DNA from: Thalassospira profundimaris
GTDB lineage: Bacteria > Pseudomonadota > Alphaproteobacteria > Rhodospirillales > Thalassospiraceae
NCBI RefSeq assembly: GCF_003326755.1
Contig: NZ_JPWH01000001.1
Location: forward strand, 552,227-616,226
Direction: 5' to 3'
Length of the DNA stretch: 64,000 nucleotides
The notes below the pieces were generated by a model. That model did no database searches and was not told the DNA's origin. It saw only the letters and a list, made by a program, of their open reading frames with translations. The translations under genes were made by a program, and so were the position numbers. The first letter of the stretch is position 1. The number at the start of each line of letters is the position of its first letter. Below, piece after piece: positions 1 to 8,318 of this stretch.

Positions 1-1
1 G

Positions 2-316
2 GCCAAAACCGCGCCCAATGATGGCAGCCCGGTTGTGACCAGTTTTGTTTTCCGGGTGCGCAACGTTGCGGCTGCTTTGTATAAGGCGCTGGGCGGTTTT
101 GCCACCAATGGCATCAATATGACCAAGCTGGAAAGCTATATGGTGGAAGGCCATTTCACCGCCACCCAGTTCTTTGCCGAGGTGGAAGCCCATCCGGACC
201 AGCTTGGCCTGCGTCATGCGCTGGAGGAATTGCAGTTCTTTTCCCACGAGGTCCGGATTTTGGGGGTGTATCCCGCCCATCCGTTCCGGCGCGAAAATGT
301 CCTGCCTGCCGAGTAA
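2..316 (+). CDS. pheA: Prephenate dehydratase, C-terminal (ACT) part, cut by window start
   Basis: This is the last ~104 codons of a gene entering from the left edge. The frame is open from base 2, so the GTG at 35 is an internal codon, not a start. The fragment matches the regulatory ACT domain of prephenate dehydratase: a ligand-binding strand, then GGFATNGINMTKLESYM, and the closing RILGVYPAHP. That enzyme decarboxylates and dehydrates prephenate to phenylpyruvate for phenylalanine synthesis, and the ACT domain senses phenylalanine. The catalytic part lies outside the window, so whether it is fused to another domain cannot be seen. A strong hairpin follows the stop codon. Confidence 0.88.
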   Translation, partial: AKTAPNDGSPVVTSFVFRVRNVAAALYKALGGFATNGINMTKLESYMVEGHFTATQFFAEVEAHPDQLGLRHALEELQFFSHEVRILGVYPAHPFRRENVLPAE

Positions 317-350
317 ATGAGTCCGAAATGATTCCGGCCGCTTAAAAATC

Positions 351-387
351 AAACGGGCCGCCAGTCATCGCTGGCGGCCCGTTTTGT
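351..387. terminator. Bidirectional rho-independent terminator
   Basis: A 14-bp stem (351-364 with 371-384) closes a 6-nt loop. It has A-rich sequence on the left and T-rich sequence on the right. It sits between the convergent pheA and chemoreceptor genes and can serve both. Confidence 0.85.
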
Positions 388-414
388 CCTGTTATGCCGA
401 ATATTTGGCAGGCG

Positions 415-2085
415 TCAGGCATCGGCCTGATTGTTCAAATCGCGGGCAAACCGGCCAATGACTTTGGCGAGTTCGGCAGAACGTTGCGACAGTTCATGCG
501 CGGCGGCCTTGATTTTTTCGGCATCCCCCGTGGTGCTTTGCGCATCCTGCATGGTTTTGCCCGACGTATCGGAAATCTGTTTGACGCCGCTGGCACTGCG
601 ATGGGCATTTCCGGCAATTTCGCTGGTGGCAACACCCTGTTCCTCAATCGCGCTGGCAATGGTGGTGGAAACCTCGCGCAGAATGCCGATGGTTTCCGAA
701 ACCCGGCCAATGCCATCAACCGCGCGGCTCGTACCCTCGACGACGGAATTGATCTGACTGGCAATTTCGTCGGTGGCGCGGGCGGTTTGGGTGGCAAGGT
801 TTTTCACCTCGCTTGCGACCACGGCAAAGCCCTTGCCTGCATCCCCCGCCCGGGCGGCTTCGATGGTGGCATTCAGGGCCAGAAGGTTGGTTTGCCCGGC
901 AATATCGTTAATCAGATTAACGATTTCCTGAATTTTATCAACCGATTGCGACAGCCCGCCCACATCCTGGCGGGCATTGTTGCTTTCTTCCGTCGCCTGG
1001 ATCACGGTTTTTGCCATCTGGTCAATCTGGCCGCTGATCTCCCGGATCGAGGAGGAAAGTTCCTCCGTCGCTGCCGCAACCGCATCGACATTGGCCGACA
1101 CATCCCCCGCCGTATTGGCGACTTCACGGCTGTGCGTGAGGATGCCATTGGCGCTATGAGTCATATTTTCTGACAGTTTCAGCGATTGATTGGTCGAATT
1201 GTCCACGGCATGGGCAATCGAGCCAACTTCCTGTTCAAGTTTGTGGGCGATGTCGCGAATATGGCTGCGGCGTTCGTCTTCGGCACGCTGTTTCTGTTTG
1301 AGGGCTTCGGCCTCCAGTTTTTGGGCGTTGGCCGATGTATCACGCAGTGCCAGGACCCCGGCGGCCATGTCGGCAATTTCAACGAACCGCGACTCGGTTT
1401 CCACCTCGGCATCGTAATTGCCTGCGGCAATGGTGCGGATATTTCGGTTGAGCGATACGATGCTGCGCCCGATCCGGGTGCTGACGATCCAGGACAGTGA
1501 CCCGGCAACGATAATCGCGATGGCCGAAATCAGGCCCAGCCGCCACAGGATGGCGTGAAATTCGTTGGCCACATCATCCATGTAAACCCCGGTGCCCAGC
1601 GCCCAGCCCCATTGGGGAACCGGCCTGACATAGGCGGCCTTTTCAATCAGACGGTCGCCTTCACCGGGTTTTTTGGTGTCATAGGTAATGACGCCGCCAC
1701 CGGCTTTGGCAGTGCTGACAATCATCTTGCGCACCTTGCTGTCGGGTTTGCATTTGCCTTCATCTTCCGGGCTTAACGGGTCCAGCACCATGCAATGGTT
1801 GAAGTCCGAAATATAAACGTAATTGTCGGACGCAAACCGGTATTCGCGCAGCAGCGCCAGGACTTCGGCCTTGGCCGCGGCTTCATCCATTTCGCCGCTT
1901 TTCGCCTTTTTGACATACTGGTCAATAATCTTGACCGCCCCTTCGGTCAGGTGGCTGATTTCATTGTATTTTTCGTTGCGAATGGAATTCTGGTAATTGA
2001 ATGCAACGGTAATGACAATGGCGATGAGTGTGATCAGGCAGATTGCCGGGATTGCAAAGATGCCGGTAAGAACACGAAAACGCAT
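415..2085 (-). CDS. Methyl-accepting chemotaxis protein, single Cache sensor
   Basis: This is a 556-residue transmembrane chemoreceptor. Visible parts in order: TM1 about residues 8-28; a periplasmic single-Cache domain about 40-180, with the typical [16 protein letters not shown] strand and a closing [18 protein letters not shown]2 about 183-203; HAMP about 205-258; and a cytoplasmic signalling region from about 280. The hairpin tip that contacts CheW/CheA, around residues 393-415, contains [20 protein letters not shown]. No CheR/CheB pentapeptide tether is seen at the C-terminus. Single-Cache receptors of this kind usually bind small organic acids, but the ligand here cannot be read from sequence. 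It is a monocistronic gene facing pheA. Confidence 0.93.
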   Translation of the reverse strand: MRFRVLTGIFAIPAICLITLIAIVITVAFNYQNSIRNEKYNEISHLTEGAVKIIDQYVKKAKSGEMDEAAAKAEVLALLREYRFASDNYVYISDFNHCMVLDPLSPEDEGKCKPDSKVRKMIVSTAKAGGGVITYDTKKPGEGDRLIEKAAYVRPVPQWGWALGTGVYMDDVANEFHAILWRLGLISAIAIIVAGSLSWIVSTRIGRSIVSLNRNIRTIAAGNYDAEVETESRFVEIADMAAGVLALRDTSANAQKLEAEALKQKQRAEDERRSHIRDIAHKLEQEVGSIAHAVDNSTNQSLKLSENMTHSANGILTHSREVANTAGDVSANVDAVAAATEELSSSIREISGQIDQMAKTVIQATEESNNARQDVGGLSQSVDKIQEIVNLINDIAGQTNLLALNATIEAARAGDAGKGFAVVASEVKNLATQTARATDEIASQINSVVEGTSRAVDGIGRVSETIGILREVSTTIASAIEEQGVATSEIAGNAHRSASGVKQISDTSGKTMQDAQSTTGDAEKIKAAAHELSQRSAELAKVIGRFARDLNNQADA

Positions 2086-2487
2086 GGATGTGCCTCTGAG
2101 ACTACTTCCGGACAGGAATGGTGGGTCAGGATAGTCAACTCTACATCTAAAAGTATTATAGTTCTTTTAAACCCCATTTGTCCGCTGTTAAATTGTATGT
2201 CCGCTTTTGCCGCATGGCTGCCCGGCGCGCAGATAGTTTGACAATGGGTCAACATACCTGTATCAACCGGGCATTCCTTCGCTTGTAGGGCAGATCGTGC
2301 TGTCAGGAACTTTGTAGATAGGCGGGGGCGGGCGTGACGTGATGACGTCATGGCCTCATCATTGCCTACTCATGCAGGGTCCGTGACCGCGATATTTCGC
2401 CGGGCACCGGAAAGCTTGCGTTCGGGCGGGCTTTTATTTTCAGGCGCGAACATGGCGCCAACGGTGATTTGAAGGACTTTACCTTTT
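2086..2487. other. Divergent intergenic region (402 bp), chemoreceptor/helicase
   Basis: This region separates two divergent genes and must hold both promoters, but I cannot assign a clear -35/-10 pair. Two small palindromes are visible: TTGAC-N5-GTCAA at 2238-2252 and ATGACGTCAT at 2342-2351. Either could be a repressor site or chance. I find no convincing small gene. Confidence 0.4.
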
Positions 2488-4308
2488 ATGACGAATTTTG
2501 AAGGGCTCAACCTGATCGAGCCTCTGCTGCGCAACGTCGAAGCATCCGGTTTTACCACCCCGACTGAAATCCAGGCTGCCACCATTCCCGCTTTGCTGGA
2601 AGGCAAGGATCTGATGGGCATTTCCCATACGGGTGGTGGTAAAACGGCGGCTTTCTGCCTGCCGTTGCTGCAGCGCCTTGCTGAAAACCCGAAACGTCCG
2701 GCACCGGGGCAGCCGCGCGCCCTTATTCTCGCGCCGACCCGCGAATTGGCCAACCAGATCGGCCAGTGCCTGCGTGATTTCAAAAAAGGCATCCGCCTGT
2801 TTTCATCGGTCGTTTTTGGTGGCGCGCCGATGGGCCCGCAGATCCAGGAACTGCGCCGTGGCTGTGATATTCTGGTGGCAACGCCGGGCCGTTTGCTTGA
2901 CCATATGGCACGCAACACCGTGCGCTTTGACGATGTTGAAGTTTTCATCCTCGATGAAGCCGACCGTATGCTGGATATGGGCTTCTCGGAAGATGTGCTG
3001 ACGGTGGCGGAATTGCTGCCTTATAAACATCAGACCGTGATGTTCTCGGCCACCATGCCCGAAGCGGTGCGCCATTTGACCGACCGTCTGCTCAAAGACC
3101 CGGTCAAGGTACAAACCGCGCCGCAGGCCAGTGTCACCGAGCGTGTGACCCAGCGCGGCATGTTTGTCACCCGTCAGAACAAAACTGCCCTTTTGTTGCA
3201 GCTTTTGCAGCGCGAAGGCAGCGAACGGGTGCTGGTTTTCACCAAAACCAAACTTGATGCCGATGAACTGGCCTTTCAGCTTCAGGATGCCGGTGTGCAG
3301 TCTGACGCCATTCATGGCGACAAACAGCAGCGCATCCGTCAGAAGATTCTGCGCAATTTCCGCGATGGCCGTTTCCCGGTTCTGGTGGCAACCGATGTTG
3401 CTGCCCGTGGTATCGACGTTCCCGGCATTTCGCATGTCGTGAACTATGACCTGCCGACCGACCCGGAAAACTATGTCCACCGTATTGGCCGGACCGGCCG
3501 TGGCGGGGCCGAAGGCATTGCCATTTCCTTCTGCGAACCGCGTGATGTGCGCCATTTGCGCAATATCGAACGCACCATCCGCCAGGATGTCGATATTGAC
3601 GAAGACCATGAATTCCACGTCGCACCGCCTTCGGGCCGTCGTGCGGGTGGCGGTGGCCGTGATGACCGCAATGGCGGTCGCGGCCGGGGCCGTGGCGGTT
3701 TTGCCGGTGGCCGTGGTGACAGCCGTGGTGGCGAAGGTCGCGGTCGCGGTGGTTTCGGCGGTGGCCGGGGCGGCAATGGCGGCGGTTTTGGCGGTCGCAC
3801 GGAAGGCGATTCCGGTCGCCGTTTTGCCCGCCGGGATGATGCCTTTGCAGCCAATGACCGGGGTGATCGTTCGGACCGCGGAAATCGCGGGGATCGTGCA
3901 GATCGTGGCGACCGTCCCGAATTTGCCGCGCGCAAGCCGCGTTTTGACGGCGAAGATCGCGGTGGTTTTGCCGGTCGCCCGAAACGCGAACGTTTTAACC
4001 GCGATGACCGCGATGGGGCTTCGGCACCGCGTGGCAACCGGGGCGATCGCAATGATCGTGGTGATCGCGCCGACCGTGGCGATCGTCCGGCGCAGTTCCG
4101 CTCGCGCAATGATCGCGGTGGCGATCGCGGCCCGCGTGAAGAACGCGGTGAACGCCGCTTTGCCGGTAAACCGCGTGATGCGGGCCGGACCGAAGGCTTC
4201 AAATTCCGCGAAGGCGGCGAAGGCCGTGGCAAACGCGACTTTGGCGACCGTTCACGCAGCCAGAATGGCCGTGGCGGCCAGCAGGGGCTGAAACGCCGTT
4301 CGGCCTAA
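2488..4308 (+). CDS. rhlE: DEAD-box ATP-dependent RNA helicase with RG/RD-rich tail
   Basis: This 606-residue helicase has an RhlE/DeaD-type core. Motifs in order: Q motif (FEGLNL...TPTEIQAATIP, residues 4-34), Walker A SHTGGGKT (46-53), PTREL (83-87), DEAD (156-159), SAT (187-189), and the RecA-2 motif HRIGRTGR (331-338). From about residue 385 to the end the chain is a low-complexity tail of RGG, GGRG and DRGDR repeats. Such tails in this family bind RNA and drive assembly on ribosomal or degradosome RNA. The likely role is RNA unwinding in ribosome maturation, mRNA decay and cold adaptation. Motif I has GGGKT where GSGKT is common, which keeps the Walker consensus. The symbol is by family resemblance and the precise paralogue is uncertain. 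Confidence 0.9.
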   Translation: MTNFEGLNLIEPLLRNVEASGFTTPTEIQAATIPALLEGKDLMGISHTGGGKTAAFCLPLLQRLAENPKRPAPGQPRALILAPTRELANQIGQCLRDFKKGIRLFSSVVFGGAPMGPQIQELRRGCDILVATPGRLLDHMARNTVRFDDVEVFILDEADRMLDMGFSEDVLTVAELLPYKHQTVMFSATMPEAVRHLTDRLLKDPVKVQTAPQASVTERVTQRGMFVTRQNKTALLLQLLQREGSERVLVFTKTKLDADELAFQLQDAGVQSDAIHGDKQQRIRQKILRNFRDGRFPVLVATDVAARGIDVPGISHVVNYDLPTDPENYVHRIGRTGRGGAEGIAISFCEPRDVRHLRNIERTIRQDVDIDEDHEFHVAPPSGRRAGGGGRDDRNGGRGRGRGGFAGGRGDSRGGEGRGRGGFGGGRGGNGGGFGGRTEGDSGRRFARRDDAFAANDRGDRSDRGNRGDRADRGDRPEFAARKPRFDGEDRGGFAGRPKRERFNRDDRDGASAPRGNRGDRNDRGDRADRGDRPAQFRSRNDRGGDRGPREERGERRFAGKPRDAGRTEGFKFREGGEGRGKRDFGDRSRSQNGRGGQQGLKRRSA

Positions 4309-4331
4309 GGCCATCGCGCTTGAACTGATTT

Positions 4332-4372
4332 AAAAACGGGCGGCAGGCTTTTGCTTTGCCGCCCGTTTTCTT
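4332..4372 (+). terminator. Rho-independent terminator after the helicase gene
   Basis: AACGGGCGGCA is paired with TGCCGCCCGTT across a short loop and followed by a T-rich run. It insulates the helicase from the CRISPR locus, so cas13a needs its own promoter. Confidence 0.85.
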
Positions 4373-4444
4373 TGCCGTGCAGGGCGTAATTGACCGGCTG
4401 TTTTTCTTTTGGCAGGGACCAACCAAAAATTGCAGCAAACTGCA

Positions 4445-4472
4445 TGACACTCCCGTTATCCTTCTTCATAAT
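4445..4472 (+). promoter_or_regulatory. Candidate promoter of cas13a
   Basis: A TGACAC hexamer at 4445-4450 and a CATAAT hexamer at 4467-4472, spaced by 16 bp, would start transcription about 35 bp before the cas13a ATG. This is weak consensus evidence only. It is supported by the upstream terminator and by the AT-rich composition here. Confidence 0.35.
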
Positions 4473-4513
4473 CGCAGGAAATTTGAAATATTTCCGGTAG
4501 ATCGGGGGGAGAC

Positions 4514-7500
4514 ATGCGGATCATAAAGCCCTATGGGCGCAGCCATGTTGAGGGTGTTGCAACAGAACAGCCGCGCAGAAAATTGCGACTGAATACCCGC
4601 CCTGATATATCGCGCGATATTCCCGGGTTTGCCCAATCCCACGATGCCCTGATCATCGCGCAATGGATTTCGGCCATCGACAAAATCGCCACCAAACCAA
4701 AGCCCGATCAAAAGCCGACCCAAAGGCAAATGAATTTGCGCACCACATTGGGCGATGCCGCCTGGCAGCATTTAATGGCGAAAAACCTGTTACCGGCGGC
4801 AAAAGACCCGGCCATCAGGGAAAAGCTGCATCTGATCTGGCAATCCAAAATTGCCCCCTGGGGCGCATCGCGGCCACAGGAAGAAAAACGTGGCAAACCC
4901 ACCCCCAAAGGGGGCTGGTATGAACGGTTTTGCGGGGCTTTAAGCCCGGAGGCGATTACCCAAAATGTCGCCCGGCAAATTGCCAAAGACATTTATGACC
5001 ATTTGTATGTTGCTGCCAAACGCAAGGGGCGTGAGCCCGTCAAACAGGGTGAAAGCAGCAATAAACCGGGAAAATTCAAACCGGACCGCAAACTGAGCCT
5101 GATCGAGGAACGGGCAGAAAGCATTGCCAAAAATGCCCTTCGGCCCGGCACCCATGCACCGTGCCCGTGGGGGCAGGATGATCAGGCGATTTATGAGCAG
5201 GCGGGTGATGTGGCGACGAAAATTTATGACGACGCCCGTGATTATCTTGAGGACAAAAAACGCCGTTCGGGAAATCGCAATACATCATCGGTGCAATATT
5301 TGCCCCGCGATCTGGCGGTAAAAATTCTTTATGCGCAATATGGCCGGGTGTTTGGCCCGGACACGACAATTAAAGCCGCACTCGATGAACAACAAAGTCT
5401 GTTCGCCCTGCATACGGCCATCAAGGACTGTTATCACCGCCTCGTCAATGATGCCCGCAAGCGCCATATTTTGCGCATTCTGCCGCGCAATATGGCGGCA
5501 CTGTTTCGGCTGGTCAGGGCGCAATATGATAATCGCGACATCAATGCCCTGATCCGCCTTGGCAAGGTGATCCATTATCATGCGGGTGAACAGGGCAAGG
5601 ATGAACATCATGGCATCAGGGATTACTGGCCGTCGCAGCAGGACATTCAAAACAGCCGGTTTTGGGGCAGTGACGGGCAGGCGGACATTAAACGGCACGA
5701 AGCCTTTTCGCGCATCTGGCGGCATATCATCGCCCTTGCCAGCCGCACCCTGCATGACTGGGCTGATCCTGACAGTCAAAAGTTCACCGGGGACGATGAC
5801 GACATCCTGATGCGGGCAGGCGCAATTGAGAGCAACGTTTGGGATGCTGGTCGCTATGAGCGAAAATGCGATGTGCTGTTTGGGGCACAGGCCAGCCTGT
5901 TTTGTGGCGCGGAGGATTTTGAAAAAGCCACCCTGAAACAGGCCATAACCGGCACGGGTAATTTGCGCAATGCCACCTTTCATTTCAAGGGCAAGGCACG
6001 GTTTGAGAATGAATTACAAAGGCTTGCTGATGATGTGCCCGTTGATGTGCAATCGGCCATCGCGGCCTTGTGGCAGAAGGACGCGGAAGGCCGCACCCGG
6101 CAAATTGCCGAAACACTGCAAGCGGTGCTGGCCGGGCATTTTTTAAGCGAAAGGCAAAACCGGCATATTCTTGCCACGCTAATGGCTGCAATGGCGCAGC
6201 CTGGCGATGTGCCCCTGCCACGTTTGCGCCGGGTGCTGGCCCGGCATGACAGTATCTGTCAACGGGGCCGCATCCTGCCGTTGCCGCCTTGCCCGGACCG
6301 TGCAAAGCTGGAGGAATCCCCGGCACTGACCTGCCAGTATACGGTGTTAAAAATGCTCTATGACGGACCGTTTCGGGCCTGGCTGGCGCAGCAAAACAGC
6401 ACGATTCTGAACCACTATATCGACAGCACCATTGCCCGCACCAACAAAGCCGCCCAGGATATGAATGGGCGAAAACTGGCACCGGCGGAAAAAGACCTGA
6501 TCACCGCCCGCGCGGCAGATATACCGCGTTTGTCGGTTGACGAGAAGATGGTTGATTTTCTGGGACGGTTAACTGCCGCCACGGCGACCGAAATGCGTGT
6601 GCAGCGCGGCTATCAGTCCGATGGGGAAAAAGCCCAAAAGCAGGCCGGATATATCGGAGAGTTTGAATGCGATGTAATCGCCCGCGCCTTTAGCGATTTT
6701 CTGGGTCAGAGCGGTTTTGACTTCGTGCTGAAATTAAAGGCCGATACGCCAAAACCCGACGCCGCACAATGTGACGTGGCCGCACTGATTGCGCCAGGCG
6801 ATGTTCCTGCATTAACCCCGCAGGCCTGGCAGCAGGTGTTGTATTTTATTTTGCATCTGGTGCCGGTGGATGATGCCAGCCGATTACTGCATCAGACACG
6901 TAAATGGCAGGCTCTTGAAAAAAAAGGCAAAGACAAAGAAGTTAAAAAGGAAAAAGACAAAGAAGTTAAAAAGGAAGATGAAAAGCCTGATATTGCTGAT
7001 CTGCAATCTGTCCTGATGCTGTATCTGGACATGCACGATGCCAAATTTACCGGCGGTGCGGCCCTGCACGGGATTGAAAAATTTGCCGAGTTTTTTGTCG
7101 AAAAAGCAGATTTTCGCGCGGTTTTCCCACCGCAATCCTTGCAGGATCAGGACCGCAGCATTCCCCGCCGGGGCTTGCGTGAAATTGTCCGCTTTGGGCA
7201 TTTGCCATTATTGCAGCATATGTCGGGCACTGTGAAAATCACCCATGATAATGTGGTCGCATGGCAAACCGCCCGCACGCCCGACGCAACCGGCACGTCC
7301 CCGATTGCGCGGAGACAGAAACAGCGCGAAGAGCTTCATGCGCTCGCGGTTGAAAGACCAGCCCGCTTCAGGAATGCGGATTTGCACAATTATATGCACG
7401 CGCTTGTTGATGTTATCAAACATCGCCAGCTTTCGGCCCAGGTCACATTAAGCGATCAGGTGCGCCTGCACCGCCTGATGATGGGGGTTTTGGGCCGACT

Positions 7501-8167
7501 GGTGGATTATGCCGGTTTGTGGGAACGCGACCTTTATTTTGTGCTGTTGGCGCTGTTGTATCATCACGGGGTAACGCCCGATGATGTGTTAAAGGGGCAG
7601 GGCAAAAGAAAACTGGCCGATGGTCAGGTTGTGGAGGCCCTGAAGCCGAAAAACAGGAAGGCCGCTGCGCCGGTTGGTGTGTTTGACGATCTTGATCATT
7701 ACGGTATCTATCAGGATGACAGACAAAGCATCCGTAATGGCCTTTCGCATTTCAACATGTTGCGCGGGGGCACAGCGCCCGATCTTTCCCACTGGGTTAA
7801 TCAAACCCGCCGCCTTGTCGCCCATGACCGGAAACTGAAAAACGCCGTGGCAAAATCGGTGATCGAAATGCTGGCCCGCGAGGGGTTTGACCTCGATTGG
7901 ACCATTGAACCCGATAGTGGCAAGCATATTTTAAGACACGGTAAAATCCGCACGCGCCAGGCGCAGCATTTTCAAAAATCCCGTATTCGTATCGAAAAGA
8001 AATCGGCCAAGCCGGATAAAAATGATACAGTCAAAATTCGCGAAAACCTGCATGGTGATGCGATGGTCGAACGGGTTGCGCGGCTGTTTGCGGCCCGGGC
8101 GCAAAAGTATCGCGATATTACGACGGAAAAACGGCTGGATCATCTGTTCCTGAAACCAAAGGGCTAG
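4514..8167 (+). CDS. cas13a: Cas13a (type VI-A CRISPR RNA-guided RNase)
   Basis: This 1217-residue protein is the single effector of a type VI-A CRISPR system. Cas13a matures its own crRNA, binds complementary single-stranded RNA, and then cuts target and bystander RNA with a composite HEPN active site. Both HEPN motifs are intact: RNATFH (R485, H490) and RNGLSH (R1074, H1079). Other segments closely resemble what I recall of Rhodobacter capsulatus Cas13a: ALIIAQWISAIDKI (45-58), LYDGPFR (615-621), ATEMRVQRGYQSD before the HEPN1-II/linker region, and RLHRLMMGVLGRLVDYAG (984-1001). A lysine-rich loop near 800-825 contains a perfect in-frame 8-codon duplication. The start is supported by GGGGGA at 4504-4510. 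It is followed 151 bp later by the co-oriented array. There is no cas1, cas2 or accessory csx gene. The gene looks AT-richer than its neighbours, which hints at transfer. Confidence 0.95.
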   Translation: MRIIKPYGRSHVEGVATEQPRRKLRLNTRPDISRDIPGFAQSHDALIIAQWISAIDKIATKPKPDQKPTQRQMNLRTTLGDAAWQHLMAKNLLPAAKDPAIREKLHLIWQSKIAPWGASRPQEEKRGKPTPKGGWYERFCGALSPEAITQNVARQIAKDIYDHLYVAAKRKGREPVKQGESSNKPGKFKPDRKLSLIEERAESIAKNALRPGTHAPCPWGQDDQAIYEQAGDVATKIYDDARDYLEDKKRRSGNRNTSSVQYLPRDLAVKILYAQYGRVFGPDTTIKAALDEQQSLFALHTAIKDCYHRLVNDARKRHILRILPRNMAALFRLVRAQYDNRDINALIRLGKVIHYHAGEQGKDEHHGIRDYWPSQQDIQNSRFWGSDGQADIKRHEAFSRIWRHIIALASRTLHDWADPDSQKFTGDDDDILMRAGAIESNVWDAGRYERKCDVLFGAQASLFCGAEDFEKATLKQAITGTGNLRNATFHFKGKARFENELQRLADDVPVDVQSAIAALWQKDAEGRTRQIAETLQAVLAGHFLSERQNRHILATLMAAMAQPGDVPLPRLRRVLARHDSICQRGRILPLPPCPDRAKLEESPALTCQYTVLKMLYDGPFRAWLAQQNSTILNHYIDSTIARTNKAAQDMNGRKLAPAEKDLITARAADIPRLSVDEKMVDFLGRLTAATATEMRVQRGYQSDGEKAQKQAGYIGEFECDVIARAFSDFLGQSGFDFVLKLKADTPKPDAAQCDVAALIAPGDVPALTPQAWQQVLYFILHLVPVDDASRLLHQTRKWQALEKKGKDKEVKKEKDKEVKKEDEKPDIADLQSVLMLYLDMHDAKFTGGAALHGIEKFAEFFVEKADFRAVFPPQSLQDQDRSIPRRGLREIVRFGHLPLLQHMSGTVKITHDNVVAWQTARTPDATGTSPIARRQKQREELHALAVERPARFRNADLHNYMHALVDVIKHRQLSAQVTLSDQVRLHRLMMGVLGRLVDYAGLWERDLYFVLLALLYHHGVTPDDVLKGQGKRKLADGQVVEALKPKNRKAAAPVGVFDDLDHYGIYQDDRQSIRNGLSHFNMLRGGTAPDLSHWVNQTRRLVAHDRKLKNAVAKSVIEMLAREGFDLDWTIEPDSGKHILRHGKIRTRQAQHFQKSRIRIEKKSAKPDKNDTVKIRENLHGDAMVERVARLFAARAQKYRDITTEKRLDHLFLKPKG

Positions 8168-8318
8168 AATCAGAAAAAATGGAAGGCACACGCATAACGG
8201 GTGGTCAAAAACAGAGAAAAAACGACGCCCGACTCACCCAAACAGGAAGAAAAATCATGAAAAATGACTCGAAATTTTCCGATAAAACTTTGAGATATAT
8301 ATAGAATCCGGGGTTCCT
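8168..8318 (+). promoter_or_regulatory. CRISPR leader region with candidate array promoter
   Basis: This is the AT-rich stretch between the cas13a stop and the first repeat. It contains ATATATATAGA around 8296-8305, which can provide a -10 hexamer (TATATA or TATAGA). The matching -35 is poor. Its position at the end opposite the degenerate repeat fits a leader and forward transcription of the array. No terminator is seen after cas13a, so read-through from cas13a is also possible. Confidence 0.5.

Noticed and set aside
3471-4232. Arg/Pro/Ser-rich minus-strand frame
   Set aside because: It is the complement of the RG/RD-repeat tail of the RNA helicase; its low complexity explains the open frame.
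4514-8167. Cas13b, Cas13d or Cas12 as the effector class
   Set aside because: The HEPN motifs are internal and C-terminal as in Cas13a, not at both termini as in Cas13b. The protein is longer than Cas13d. No RuvC motif is present, and several blocks match Rhodobacter-type Cas13a.
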